Source: Limonium bicolor (Eukaryota; Streptophyta; Magnoliopsida; Caryophyllales; Plumbaginaceae). From it: DNA of 64,000 nucleotides. Made by a program: the position numbers and the translations under genes. The DNA lies in contig CM041777.1 of NCBI GenBank assembly GCA_023374045.1, forward strand, positions 88,406,300 to 88,470,299. The letters run 5' to 3'. Numbering within the stretch: position 1 is the stretch's first letter; each line of letters starts with the position of its first letter. Of the stretch, positions 10,257-20,552 are shown one piece after another. A model generated the notes under the pieces. The model had not been told where the DNA came from, did not search any database, and saw only the letters and a program-made list of their open reading frames with translations.

Positions 10257-12519
10257 CTACTGACATGAAGTCTGGCGAGGTCGAAGCACTCCTCCAACAC
10301 GTCAGCCATCTAGGGGGTGACACCGTCAGGCCAGCTCAAGTTGTTCTCCGGAGCAAGGCTCACTACCCACGGATCCATCTCATCTTAGTACTGCAATATG
10401 ATAGCAATTGCAAGTTAGTAATTAAATCTAACAAAATATTTTTGACAACTCTAACTCAATTTAATCAAACAAAAAATCAAATACATGGAGCTGATCCTCC
10501 TACCGCGCACTAAGGCCACCATCCGGATCGAGGCTGGAACCAATGGATGTACTCCCGGTCCACCTCCCAAGGCATGCATGCATGGGTCAATAGGCCCGGG
10601 AGGGATGGTAGCTTCATAGTTCTTGCCGTGCCGGGGGAGGTAGCAGCTGAGGGGTCTAATAGGCCCAGGAAGGACGGTCTACACGAATCCAAACTGTCTA
10701 AGACACGAGTCGGCCATGTAGGGCTCGACGACATCTAAGTACTGTAGGGTGCCGTACCATAGTGATCACCCGTCGGATACTGTAGTATCCGAGATGCCAA
10801 ACGGCAACCACTCAACCTATGTTGTTTGAAAATGGAAAAAACAAAGAAAACAATTAAATTTTAAGTTCCGTTTAACAATACGGCACAACACAACGTTTTA
10901 GGACTGCATCAACTCATTAAGTCTTACCTCAGTGGAGGACATCGTGTCCAGCCACCCCCTGACGTAATGCAGCCTCTCATTGTTTGTTACATTCCTCTGC
11001 AGACGAGGCCACTTGGCCGCAGCGGGGGAGGTGTCATCCCAATCCACAAGCTGCTCCGGCTTGAACATTGGGAAGTACTCGTTTATCCAGCTCTGCAATA
11101 ATCATATCTAACCATTAAATGACACCCCTAGAACATCACTATAGATAAAGAACTCCAAGCTCGTTTTAAAGTTCTTACCTGAAACAACGTCAGGCAACTA
11201 GCCCTCTGACGTGTCTTCGCCCGAGAAGCAATCCCGAGCTGGCGGTAGAGGTAAGCTAGCGTGGCCGATCCCCACGCATATAAGTCCACGCAAGTAAGGT
11301 CGCGGAGGGGCCAGAAGGAATAGGGCATGACACGATCGTTGCCCTTGTCGATCAAGATCGTGTTACCCACCATGTACCATAAATAGGCCTTTGTCTCCTG
11401 GTCGGCGAGATAGTACTCACCCCCATAAGTGTCGTGGAGGGTTCTGTTGGGTATCTGGTTCTTGTCCAAAAACTTACACTCTAGTAAGTCCTTTGAACTC
11501 ACCCCGAAAAGCTGTGTAAGGTGAGGGATAAGAACATGCAGCGGTGGGGACCCATAACCTGCGTGGGCGCCGGCAACCTCCGGTAGGTACAAAACCGCCA
11601 TCCCGGTGACTGGATCTCAAGAATGTGGTAGACGTCATGGAGAGTGATAGTCATCTCTTCGAATGGCTTATTGAAGGAGTTCGTGTCTGGCTGCCATCTC
11701 TCCACGAATGTAGATAGGACCGCGAGGTCAAAGCTACCATGCGCTATCTCGGCCAGATACCCAAGTCCACTTATCTCGACCGCGTCTCGTGACTCCTGGT
11801 GCCTTAGCGTCGACGGAGTCCATAAGTCCAACATCTTCACCTTATACTTGAAGCTAAGACATCCCTTATCCTGTTGAATATTTGACCAAATCCCACAACT
11901 ATATGACATCTCCTAATCTCACTAAGTAAACAAATAAGTAACAAAACGGGAAAACATACCACTCCCGGTAACATGTCGAGCATGACGTAACCACCGAAGT
12001 TGGGGATCAAGCTCGTAATCTGCGGATCTCCTGGCACAGGAGTCCTGCCAAGCAACCAAGCCTCTGGCATTGGCATCTGCGCCACATCCTTTGAAGGGGA
12101 CCTACGTCGACCCTCACCCTTGGAGCTCGACTCATCAGGTCCTCATCATTAGGGTCCGGCTGCCGATATGATGTGCCCGTCATCCCGCTATGTGCGGGTG
12201 CAGGCCAAGAAGGACTATCAGTACGCACACAAGCGTTCCAGCCCCGACCACCGAGTCGGCATCCACCCGAGGTTTCATCACCGCTGTTGCTCCCGCTCCT
12301 CCATCCTCAAGAGCCTCTGCTCGTCCAGCTCCCGCACACGGTCCTCATCTACATGCTTCCTGGCCGAGGCGTTGGCGTACTATGTATGCCTCTTCGCTGA
12401 AGTGCCGGGTCAACAGGGATCCTAGGGGCCTATGATGAGCCCTCATCACGCTCAGACGAGTAGCTACCCCTACCACCAAACAAACCACCGAAAAACTTAC
12501 CCTTGCTCTTACTCGTCAT
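10257..12519 (-). pseudogene. plant mobile domain (PMD) gene, broken, multi-exon
   Basis: The start chosen is the ATG at 12519, giving MTSKSKGKFFGG. Conserved PMD pieces follow on the minus strand: PGDPQITSLIPNFGG near 12020, FVERWQPDTNSFNKPFEEMTI near 11680, YLADQETKAYLWYMVGNTI near 11370, then WGSATLAYLYRQL, YFPMFKP near 11060, and VEPYMADSCLRQFGFV near 10690. Introns with GT/AG-like borders are suggested at about 11960-11880, 11180-11099 and 10905-10822. Several frameshifts and stops in the 5' part and near 10680 make it a likely pseudogene. The family includes host MAIN/MAIL genes and the PMD genes carried by Mutator and gypsy transposons. The right end of a CACTA-like element cuts off its 3' end. 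Confidence 0.65.
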
Positions 12520-13159
12520 CTGCTATTAGCGGTTCAACGTTAGTTAAACTAAGTTTAAAGTTAGTCAAAACTGGTCAAGCTTTGTCAATACAGGTCAAAC
12601 AAATATTAATGTAGTTCAATGTCAATTACATTCGAACAACCATAAACAATAATAAACAGAATAAAACATGCAGAACAGGTCAAAAAAACATGTCAATAGA
12701 CCTCCAGAACGTCTAAAACGGGTCGAACAGTAAAAAAAATAGCAGGAAAATACATCCCGACAAGAACCTGCCACGCCAGCACCCACCATCTACACTCGGC
12801 GTCAGCGCCCACTCGTCCTCGCCAGCGCCCGCTCGTCCTCGCCAGCCCTCGCGCCCACCCATTGTAGTCCACGCCCACGCCCGTTGGTCTTGGTCCGCGG
12901 CTGCGCCTAGTCCAAGATGCCAGCGTCTGCACTCCCAGCATCCGCCTGGCGTCGTCGCTCATAGAGAGGGGTGGGTGCCAGCGCCCACATGCGTTTGTGC
13001 CTTCTTTTCTTCGTCAGCGTCCGGTTTTGATACTGGAAATTTTTTGCTACTTTTGTTCCTATTATGGGTATAATTGTACTACAAAACTATAAATTATGAC
13101 AGAAAAGAACCTGATTAGTAGATCTGGATAGAAACCTGGACTTGCGCACCAGCTCCCGC
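12520..13159. other. intergenic, no gene recognised
   Basis: The first part is AT-rich with several GGTCAA/GTCAAA motifs; 12760-13010 is GC-rich with CGCCAGCGCCC-type short repeats that create long but meaningless open frames. No RNA gene or transposon end could be supported. Confidence 0.4.
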
Positions 13160-13589
13160 TAGGGGTGAGCATTCAGTTTGGATATTTTGGATAAATTAAC
13201 CGAATTTTTTTCTGGATTTTTAACCGAATTATCCAAATTATAATTTGGTTTGGATTTCGGTTTTGACTTTGTCTAATTCGGTTATCCGAATTATCCAAAT
13301 TTTTTAAAAAAGAATATTTTCTTTTATAATTCTAGTCTTTAGTGACAAATAATCAAACAGAAACCCTAAATTTCGGTTAGTTGAAATCCAAACTAGCTAA
13401 AATTTGGATTTCGGTTCGATTTTCGGTTTTTCACTCAAATAAATTTCAGATTTTGGATAATTTGGATAACGGTTAATTCAATTTTTGTGTTAATTTGGAT
13501 AATTCGGTTTTTAACCGAAATAACCGAAATCCAATTTTTTTTAACAATTTGGATTTCGGTTAACCGAATTATCCAAATGCTCACCCCTA
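13160..13589. mobile_element. hAT-type MITE (430 bp)
   Basis: The terminal inverted repeat is TAGGGGTGAGCATT at both ends. Perfect 8-bp duplications GCTCCCGC flank it (13152-13159 and 13590-13597), as expected for a hAT transposase. The interior is made of ATCCAAAT, CGGTTAACCG and TTTCGGTT words and codes for nothing. A relative lies at 39350. Confidence 0.9.
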
Positions 13590-14516
13590 GCTCCCGCTCC
13601 AGTTCAAGAGCGATGTCAGAGAGAATTCTAGAGAGATGAAGATTTTTGAGAGTTTGTGAGGTGGATTGATAGTGGAAGGTAAAAGTGATATATTAAAGAA
13701 TTTGAGGGAAGGGCAAAACATAAAGGTTTTTAAAATTCTGACTGCGTGAAGTGAAAACATGACTGAGCGTACGAGTTCAGTTTTAAAAAATTACCTTTTC
13801 CATAATAATGAATTAATATGAGTTATTATTAGCTGATAAACTAAAATGATAAAAAAAGTATCTTTTTTAAAAATTACCTTTTCCATAAAAATTAATTAAG
13901 ATGTTTTATTATTAGCTAGTATTTTTCTGACGACTATAATTTTTTAAAAAATAACTGCATTTATGACTAAAAATTCTAAAAACTGACTGCATATTTTTCA
14001 TAAGGACCGCGTCAACTAAAAATCTGACTGCAAAAACAAACACAAGCATTAGTTATAGTACACTAGCAGCAACCTAACCACCAACCTCAAGCCAAACGAG
14101 ATGACAAAGACCAGCTGGATGACCAACGTACCAGAAGAGATAACATCTAGCGAAAATGATGTTATCTCTTCTGGCTATGAAATTCGTAGTCGATAATTGT
14201 CTACCCAACTCATAAGATAGTTTAGCATAGAACTAAAGAGACTAAATAAGAGAATACTAATAAAAAAACTAGCTCTGACAAGTATCCCAAAAATAGTGTA
14301 GGATCCAATATCTCACCACTTCCCACATAGCGCAAATCAATCCCATCTGAGCACCAAAGTGGCACCCACGGGGGGACTAGTGATCCAACATCTCCCATTA
14401 GGAACCAGCTTGAGAAACACCGAACCCCACCATTAGTTCTTATTGTCGAGCATAGGATGGGGATGACAAAGCCGCACCATCCATGAGAAGCACATGCCCT
14501 GAATGTACCCCTCTCC
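13590..14516. other. intergenic, with a perfect 17-bp hairpin
   Basis: This is AT-rich DNA without a recognisable gene. At 14131-14174 an arm starting CCAGAAGAGATAAC pairs perfectly with its reverse complement over 17 bases around a 10-base loop. The remainder up to the copia B insertion at 14517 is non-repetitive within this window. Confidence 0.5.
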
Positions 14517-14731
14517 TATTAGGACTAGACTACTATGTGTATCATGTCACATGTTGTAGGTTATATACGTCCGTCTGCTATTGTCTTCCGGGTATATATA
14601 TACTCCTGTTATGTTCTCTAAAACTCTTATCAGTCATAATGAAATATACAGTATACAGTCTTTCCTTCTCTGCTAATTCCCGTGCTCAAATCATCTTCTT
14701 CCTCGTTGCTACTCCTCGATAAACTCTCACA
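14517..14731 (+). repeat. 5' LTR of copia B
   Basis: It starts TATTAGGACTAG and ends CTCTCACA. It is identical as read to the 3' LTR. A TATATATATA core element lies at 14593-14602. Confidence 0.95.
14593..14602 (+). promoter_or_regulatory. TATA box of copia B 5' LTR
   Basis: TATATATATA, about 75 bp into the LTR. The copy in the 3' LTR is at 19523-19532. Confidence 0.5.
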
Positions 14732-14743
14732 TGGTATCAGAGC
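14732..14743 (+). other. primer-binding site, initiator tRNA-Met type
   Basis: TGGTATCAGAGC directly abuts the left LTR. It is the standard plant retrotransposon site for priming minus-strand cDNA from tRNA-iMet. Confidence 0.92.
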
Positions 14744-14779
14744 TCTGAGAGCTATATTTCATCTTCCTCTACGACAACA

Positions 14780-16047
14780 ATGTCGGATCATGATTTGAAT
14801 GACGATCAAACTGGAGGAGGAAAAATCAAAAACCCTAACCACGAGGAAGAGAATGAGAATGTCTCAGAAACCCAAGAAAATCACGCCGCTAGAATTGGAG
14901 ATTACAACGACCCATTTTACCTTCATCCATCCGATCAGCCGACTTTGAGCTTTGGGGTAAAATTTGATGGCTTGGCCGGATTTGATTCGTGGAAAAGGGC
15001 CGCCACTATCACCCTCAAAGCCAAGAACAAGTACGGTATGGTCAATGAGCAAATCGAAGCGCCAGAAATAACTTCAGAAAGGTTTCCGGCTTGGGAGAGA
15101 TGCAATCACACTATCATGTCATGGATCTTGAACTCCATCGCCAAAGACATAGCCGAAAGTATCATGCACTGCGATACTGCCCATCGAATGTGGTCTATTC
15201 TTTGCAAGCGATTCGAGCTTACAAGTGGCCTAGAGGTTTACTCGATTCAACGAGAGATTATGCTGTGCCGCCAGGGAGATGACTCAGTGCGGATCTACTT
15301 CTCAAAGCTCAAAAAGCTATGGGATCGACTCGACGCGGGTAGAAAAAATCCTCGCTGCCTCTGCGGCTGCAAATGTGGAGCGGATAAAATGCGTCAAGAT
15401 CAGAAAGAGGAAGACCAATTGATGAAATTCCTCGATGGGCTGAATTCGGGATTCAATAGAGCCAAACGGATGATCCTTCTCATGAAGCCCCTTCCTGATC
15501 TCGAACAAGCTCTTTCTCTAATTAGTCAAGACGAAAAACAAGATCAACTCTCTGAGTAGAAAGGAGCCGGAACAGAAAATACACTGACGCTAGCCACCAG
15601 AAGCCAACAAACAGGCAAGAAATTCGATAACCGCAATTCGGGAAGCAAGAAAAATACGAACCCTAATTCTACTGCAAGAAAGACCCAAGCAAAATGGATA
15701 ACTGTGCAAAACTCGGCCACACAAGAGCCGAATGTTGGTGGCTCATCAGGTTTCCAGACCAAGAAGAAAGACATGGTCGACAGCAAAATCAACAACAACA
15801 GAAAATCGCTGGACCAGTCTCGAATCAAGGTTTCAACCCAAAGACAAAGGACGACGAAGAGAAATCGCCAGTCGTTGGTTTCACACCGCACCAGATAGAG
15901 GAATTAACCAGATACTTCCAACAGAAAAATCTTGTCGCGGTTGCGTCACCAGATTTTGGTAGTTTCTCCAGTACCTTTTCTAAACCCTACACTTTTACAG
16001 CTCAATCGGGGTTTCCCTTGCTTGATAATGATATAGATTATGCCTAG
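14780..16047 (+). pseudogene. copia B gag, interrupted
   Basis: The ATG at 14780 opens an acidic N-terminus, then the gag motif DPFYLHPSDQP (about residues 54-64), a WKRAATITLKAKNK core and a Cys-rich CLCGCKCG stretch near residue 195. The frame stops with TAG at 15557. The rest of gag, with a zinc-knuckle-like segment (YCKK, then DNCAKLGHTRAEC, near 15680-15750), lies in a different frame and ends with a stop at 16045, just before the protease motif. Gag would form the virus-like particle. As it stands no full gag can be made without frameshifting. Confidence 0.85.
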
Positions 16048-19000
16048 ATTGTGGATTCTAGTAACAAAGATCTGTTTTATAATTTACAACATCCAAAAAC
16101 CTTTCGAACAATTACTTTACCTGATGGGAAACAGTGTCGAGTAAACAGCATAGGAACCATAAGGTTCCTCACCAATTTTGTTCTATCTGATGCCCTTTAT
16201 GTTCCGAAATTTTCCTTCAACCTGATCTCTGTAAGCAAACTGACAGAAGAACATAACTTCAATGTAATTTTTACAGAATCTTGTTGTATCTTGCAGGATA
16301 GACAAAGCTTACTTCAGGCTGAAATTGGCAAAAGAAAATTTGGGCTCTATTTTGTAAATGTCTCTAATCTGAAATCATTCTTAGATAAACTGAAATCCTC
16401 TTCTGTTACAACTCTGTCTGTTGGAACAAATGTTTACACGGACGGCTTAGATACAAACTTTTTTCTTTGGCATTGCAAACTAGGTCACATTCCACCTAGA
16501 AAAATGTCTAATCTAGGGCTTGGAATCAAGATTCCTTCATCAGAAGCTATTCCCTATACTGTTTGTTTCAAGGCTAAAGCCAAAAGATTGAGTTTCCCAT
16601 TATCAGAAATAAAAAGTCAAGAACCTTTTGATCTTGTGCATGTTGATGTTTGTGGTCCTATTAGAGTTCAAACTCCCAACAATCAACGTTACTTCATAAC
16701 ACTTGTTGACGATTTCAGCAGATACACTTGGGTGAAACTCTTGAAACTTAAATCAGAAGCCATGAATGTGATTAAAGACTTTGTTTTGCTTGTTGAAACC
16801 AAATTCAGGAAAACAATAAAAATAATTCGTTCCGACAATGCTAAAGAGTTAGGTAGTTCAAATGAGGGCTCTGAATTCTTCAAACTCAAAGGGATCACTC
16901 ATCAAACAAGTTGTCCCCATACACCCCAACAAAACGGGGTGGTGGAGAGAAAACAAGGGCACTTAATGCAAATGACAAGAGCTTTTCTTTTTCAATCAGG
17001 TCTTGATTCAAAATACTGGGGCTATTCTCTTTGTCATTCCACCTTTATAACCAATAGAATACCATATAAACCCATCAAACACATATCTCCCTATCAAAAA
17101 TTGTATGGTCATTGTCCTAACTATGCAGAAATAAAGAATTTCGGGTGTCTTTGTTATCTCACTAGTATAAGCCCAGGCAGGAGCAAATTAGATCCTCGAT
17201 CTAGTGCTGCCGTTTACTTAGGAAATTGCACCACAACCAAAGCATACATTCTTCTGCACTTAGATACAAGAGAAACACAAATAGGAAGAGATGTTACCTT
17301 CTTTGAAAACATTTATCCTCTTCTTGACCAAAACTGGGCAAAATTATGGCATGATAAACACATCTCTGAATCTGCTAACATTGATCATCTTTTTGACTAT
17401 CAGCAAGATCCAAACACAGATCCATATGTTTATGATGACATACATACGCAGGTCTGTTCCCGTCCAAACACAGCCCAGACAATACACTTAGACACTCACC
17501 CCTCTCCTACTCACAGCTCCACCAGAGACTTAGACCCACACAATTTCCCCAGCCCAAATACATCCTCTACAACCATTTCTGACCACACAAACTCCACAGA
17601 TGACATTGCTCAACCAAACAGCCCTCTTCCAACTCAAGATCTAAGACGATCCACCAGATCCCACCATCTTCCATCTCGGTTCAGTGATTATGTCATGAAT
17701 ATCACCACCCAACCAGACCCCTTTTCTGTTATTCTAACCCACAGACTCAATGAAAAACCTTCTTCCAACACTCTTCCTCTGGATACTCTCACTAGCATCA
17801 TTCCACAGAAGAGCATCACTTCTTTCTCCCTCTCTGTCAGCTCCAGTAACCTTCTCAATCAAATTCTCTCCCTACAAGAACCTTCCTCCTACAAAGAAGC
17901 CGTTAAAGATTCCCGATGGGTCGATGCCATGAAAGCTGAATTTCAAGCTCTCAAGGCCAATAACACCTGGTCCATCATTGATTTACCCCACGGAAAGAAA
18001 CCCATTAGTTGCAAATGGGTATATAAAACCAAACTAAAAGCTGATGGTAGCCTAGAGAGATTCAAGGCTAGGTTAGTTGTTAGGGTTTTACACAAAAATA
18101 CGGCCTTGATTATGAGGAAACCTTTTCTCCTGTAATAAAACTTACCACCGTTCGTGCTCTTATCATTGTTGGCATTAAAAAAGGTTGGGTTATAGACCAA
18201 CTCGATGTTAACAATGCGTTTTTACATGGTGATTTACATGAGGACATCTATATGCACATACCGGAGGGCTTAAATGTCACCGGGAATAATAAAGTTTGTA
18301 AGCTCCATAAGTCCCTATATGGACTTAAGCAAGCCTCACGACAGTGGTATGATAAATTAGGAAGTTTTTTTAAAACTATGGGTTATCAACAATCCCAAAA
18401 TGATTACTCCCTTTTCTTTAAGAAACAAAATGGCAAGCATACTTTCCTTGGTGTGTATGTGGATGATATTTTGATTACAGGTGATGATAACCAAGAGATT
18501 ACCACAGTAAAGGAACATCTCCACAAGGAGTTTCTGATTAAAAATCTTGGCAGGTTGAACTATTTTCTTGGTATGGAATTTATTGAAACTAATGATGTTT
18601 TAATCATGTGTCAGCGCAAGTATGCTAGCCAACTTCTTGCAGATTACAATATGCAGAACTGTCATGCAGCTGTCTCTCCTTTACAGTTGAATCAAAAACT
18701 CCTTCTAGATTCAGGACAGCCTCTTGCTGATCCCACACAATACCGGAGGCTAGTAGGGAAGTTGAATTTTCTGACTAATACTCGGCCAGATCTAGCTTTT
18801 ACTGTTCAGCATCTCTCTCAATTTTTACAACAGCCTACAGATATACATTTACAAGCTGCTTTGCATGTTTTATCTTATATAAAAGGAACCCTTGGTTTCG
18901 GTCTCTGTTTTAACAAACAACCCACTTACAATTTGCTTGCTTTTTGTGATTCCGATTGGGCATCGTGTCCGATGACCCGTAAGTCGATTTCAGGATACTA

Positions 19001-19415
19001 TATTATGTTTGGTGGTTCTCCTCTCAGCTGGAAGTCCAAGAAGCAGGCCTCTGTCGCTCTTTCTTCTGCTGAAGTTGAGTACCGCGCATTGAGACACATT
19101 ACCGCTGAGTTGAGCTGGCTTACCAGACTGCTCGCAGAGCTTGGTGTTGCTGAGATTACCCCTGTTCCTCTCCGCTGTGATAACATTTCCGCCATTCACA
19201 TCGCTCGCAATCCAGTCTCGCACGAGAGGACGAAGCATATCGAGCTGGATTGTCACTATGTACGGGAGCAGCTGCAGGAGGGCCTCATTGATGTCCAGTA
19301 TATTCCAGCTCCGCGCCAGCTCGCTGATGTCCTGACCAAACCACTCACCGGCAAAGTATACCGAGCCACATTACCAAAGCTTGGCATGCTTTCTCCTTCA
19401 GACAGCAAGACTTAA
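16048..19415 (+). pseudogene. copia B pol: protease, integrase, RT, RNase H, interrupted
   Basis: A stop (16045-16047) precedes IVDSS, where copia proteases have D(S/T)G, so the active-site Gly is replaced. Integrase follows: WHCKLGH, with only one Cys (YTVCFKAK) where two are usual, then [17 protein letters not shown] and [11 protein letters not shown] for the DDE triad. RT starts near 17900 (SCKWVYKTK). A one-base deletion near 18085 shifts the frame; the frame holding [12 protein letters not shown] continues through QLDVNNAFLHGDL, YVDDILITGDD and RNase H (CDSDWAS, SSAEVEYRAL, CDNISAIHIARNP, LADVLTKPL) to the stop at 19413. Confidence 0.9.
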
Positions 19416-19438
19416 TCATGTTCCATGACTTTAGTCTT

Positions 19439-19446
19439 GAGGGGGG
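19439..19446 (+). other. polypurine tract of copia B
   Basis: GAGGGGGG sits directly before the 3' LTR, as needed for plus-strand priming. Confidence 0.85.
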
Positions 19447-19661
19447 TATTAGGACTAGACTACTATGTGTATCATGTCACATGTTGTAGGTTATATACGT
19501 CCGTCTGCTATTGTCTTCCGGGTATATATATACTCCTGTTATGTTCTCTAAAACTCTTATCAGTCATAATGAAATATACAGTATACAGTCTTTCCTTCTC
19601 TGCTAATTCCCGTGCTCAAATCATCTTCTTCCTCGTTGCTACTCCTCGATAAACTCTCACA
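19447..19661 (+). repeat. 3' LTR of copia B
   Basis: It is the same 215 bases as the 5' LTR, ends CTCTCACA, and is followed by the TCTCC duplication. Confidence 0.95.
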
Positions 19662-20520
19662 TCTCCCCACATCAGGTCTGTAGCTGGAACAGCTCCAAAC
19701 AATTGCATGCAAAGGAGGAAGAGATTAGTGCTCACTTCCTCATTTCTACGCTCAAAATCAGAAGAACTCTCCTCCGTAACAGCTCATTTGTAGGTTTAAG
19801 CACCAAATTCACGGCATGCACTGACAGAGTGGAACAACCAAAGCAGGGTGGTCACTCAAGCTCTAGAGATCGGCACTGATAGTGCTGCTATGCACGCCTA
19901 AGGCCACCCACAGAGGCTAGTGAAAAATCACCATTACCACGATGATTCTCAAAGACAATTGGCGACATGCATGGTGAGAGATATTGGCACTGCCTTTAAC
20001 TTCATCCCGTCAAGATAACTAGAACTAAAAATACCACATCTATAAGGTGGTTATTAAATGCAGAGAGACCAAAGAAAACCAAACTTAGAAGTAACAAGCA
20101 AAAGCCCATCAGAGAATGGGCCCATGGTAGCAAAGCGGGAGAGAAAGAGAGTAAAACGGTGCCTCACAGAATAGGGAGTTTGCCCTCACCGAAGTGGAAA
20201 GTGGATGTGGCTGCACATATAAACTTAAAACCAACTGCAGAAAAAAAAACTTAAATCTACAAAATAGAACAAACTGATAACAGAAAAAGCATAAAGCCAA
20301 CATAAGTTGATATAACAAAAACTAGCAAATTAAAATAAAATTAGCAAGATTCTCATATATAAATCATACAATTATCAAAAAGACACCGTAACTTGTCTTT
20401 TAATTTCCGGTTTTAGCTAAAATCTAAAAATATACATACTACTTACATTCTACTCACTTGTATTACATATAGAAGAGTTTTAATATTTGTAATTTTTTTT
20501 CAACAATAAGATATATTCTC
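19662..20520. other. intergenic, no gene recognised
   Basis: It continues the DNA interrupted by copia B at 14516. Short frames show no family motif. The part after 20330 is AT-rich. Confidence 0.4.
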
Positions 20521-20552
20521 TTTTTTTTATCTCAAGGAACACTTTTATTCAT

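Larger units (their letters stand above)
14517..19661 (+). mobile_element. Ty1/copia retrotransposon B, complete structure, recent insertion
   Basis: Two 215-bp LTRs (14517-14731 and 19447-19661) read as identical. They are flanked by the perfect duplication TCTCC (14512-14516 and 19662-19666). A primer-binding site complementary to initiator tRNA-Met follows the left LTR, and a G-rich polypurine tract precedes the right one. The internal region codes for gag, protease, integrase, RT and RNase H in copia order but holds at least three breaks. LTR ends are TA..CA, not TG..CA. The gag type (DPFYLHPSDQP) is the Retrotran_gag_3 type common in plant copia elements. Confidence 0.96.

Noticed and set aside
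12693..12962. 89-aa minus frame in GC-rich DNA
   Set aside because: Created by short GC-rich repeats (CGCCAGCGCCC type); not similar to the PMD gene and no family recognised.
14131..14174. Helitron 3' terminus or bacterial-type terminator
   Set aside because: No CTRR end follows the hairpin at 10-12 bases, no T run follows, and the context is plant nuclear DNA.
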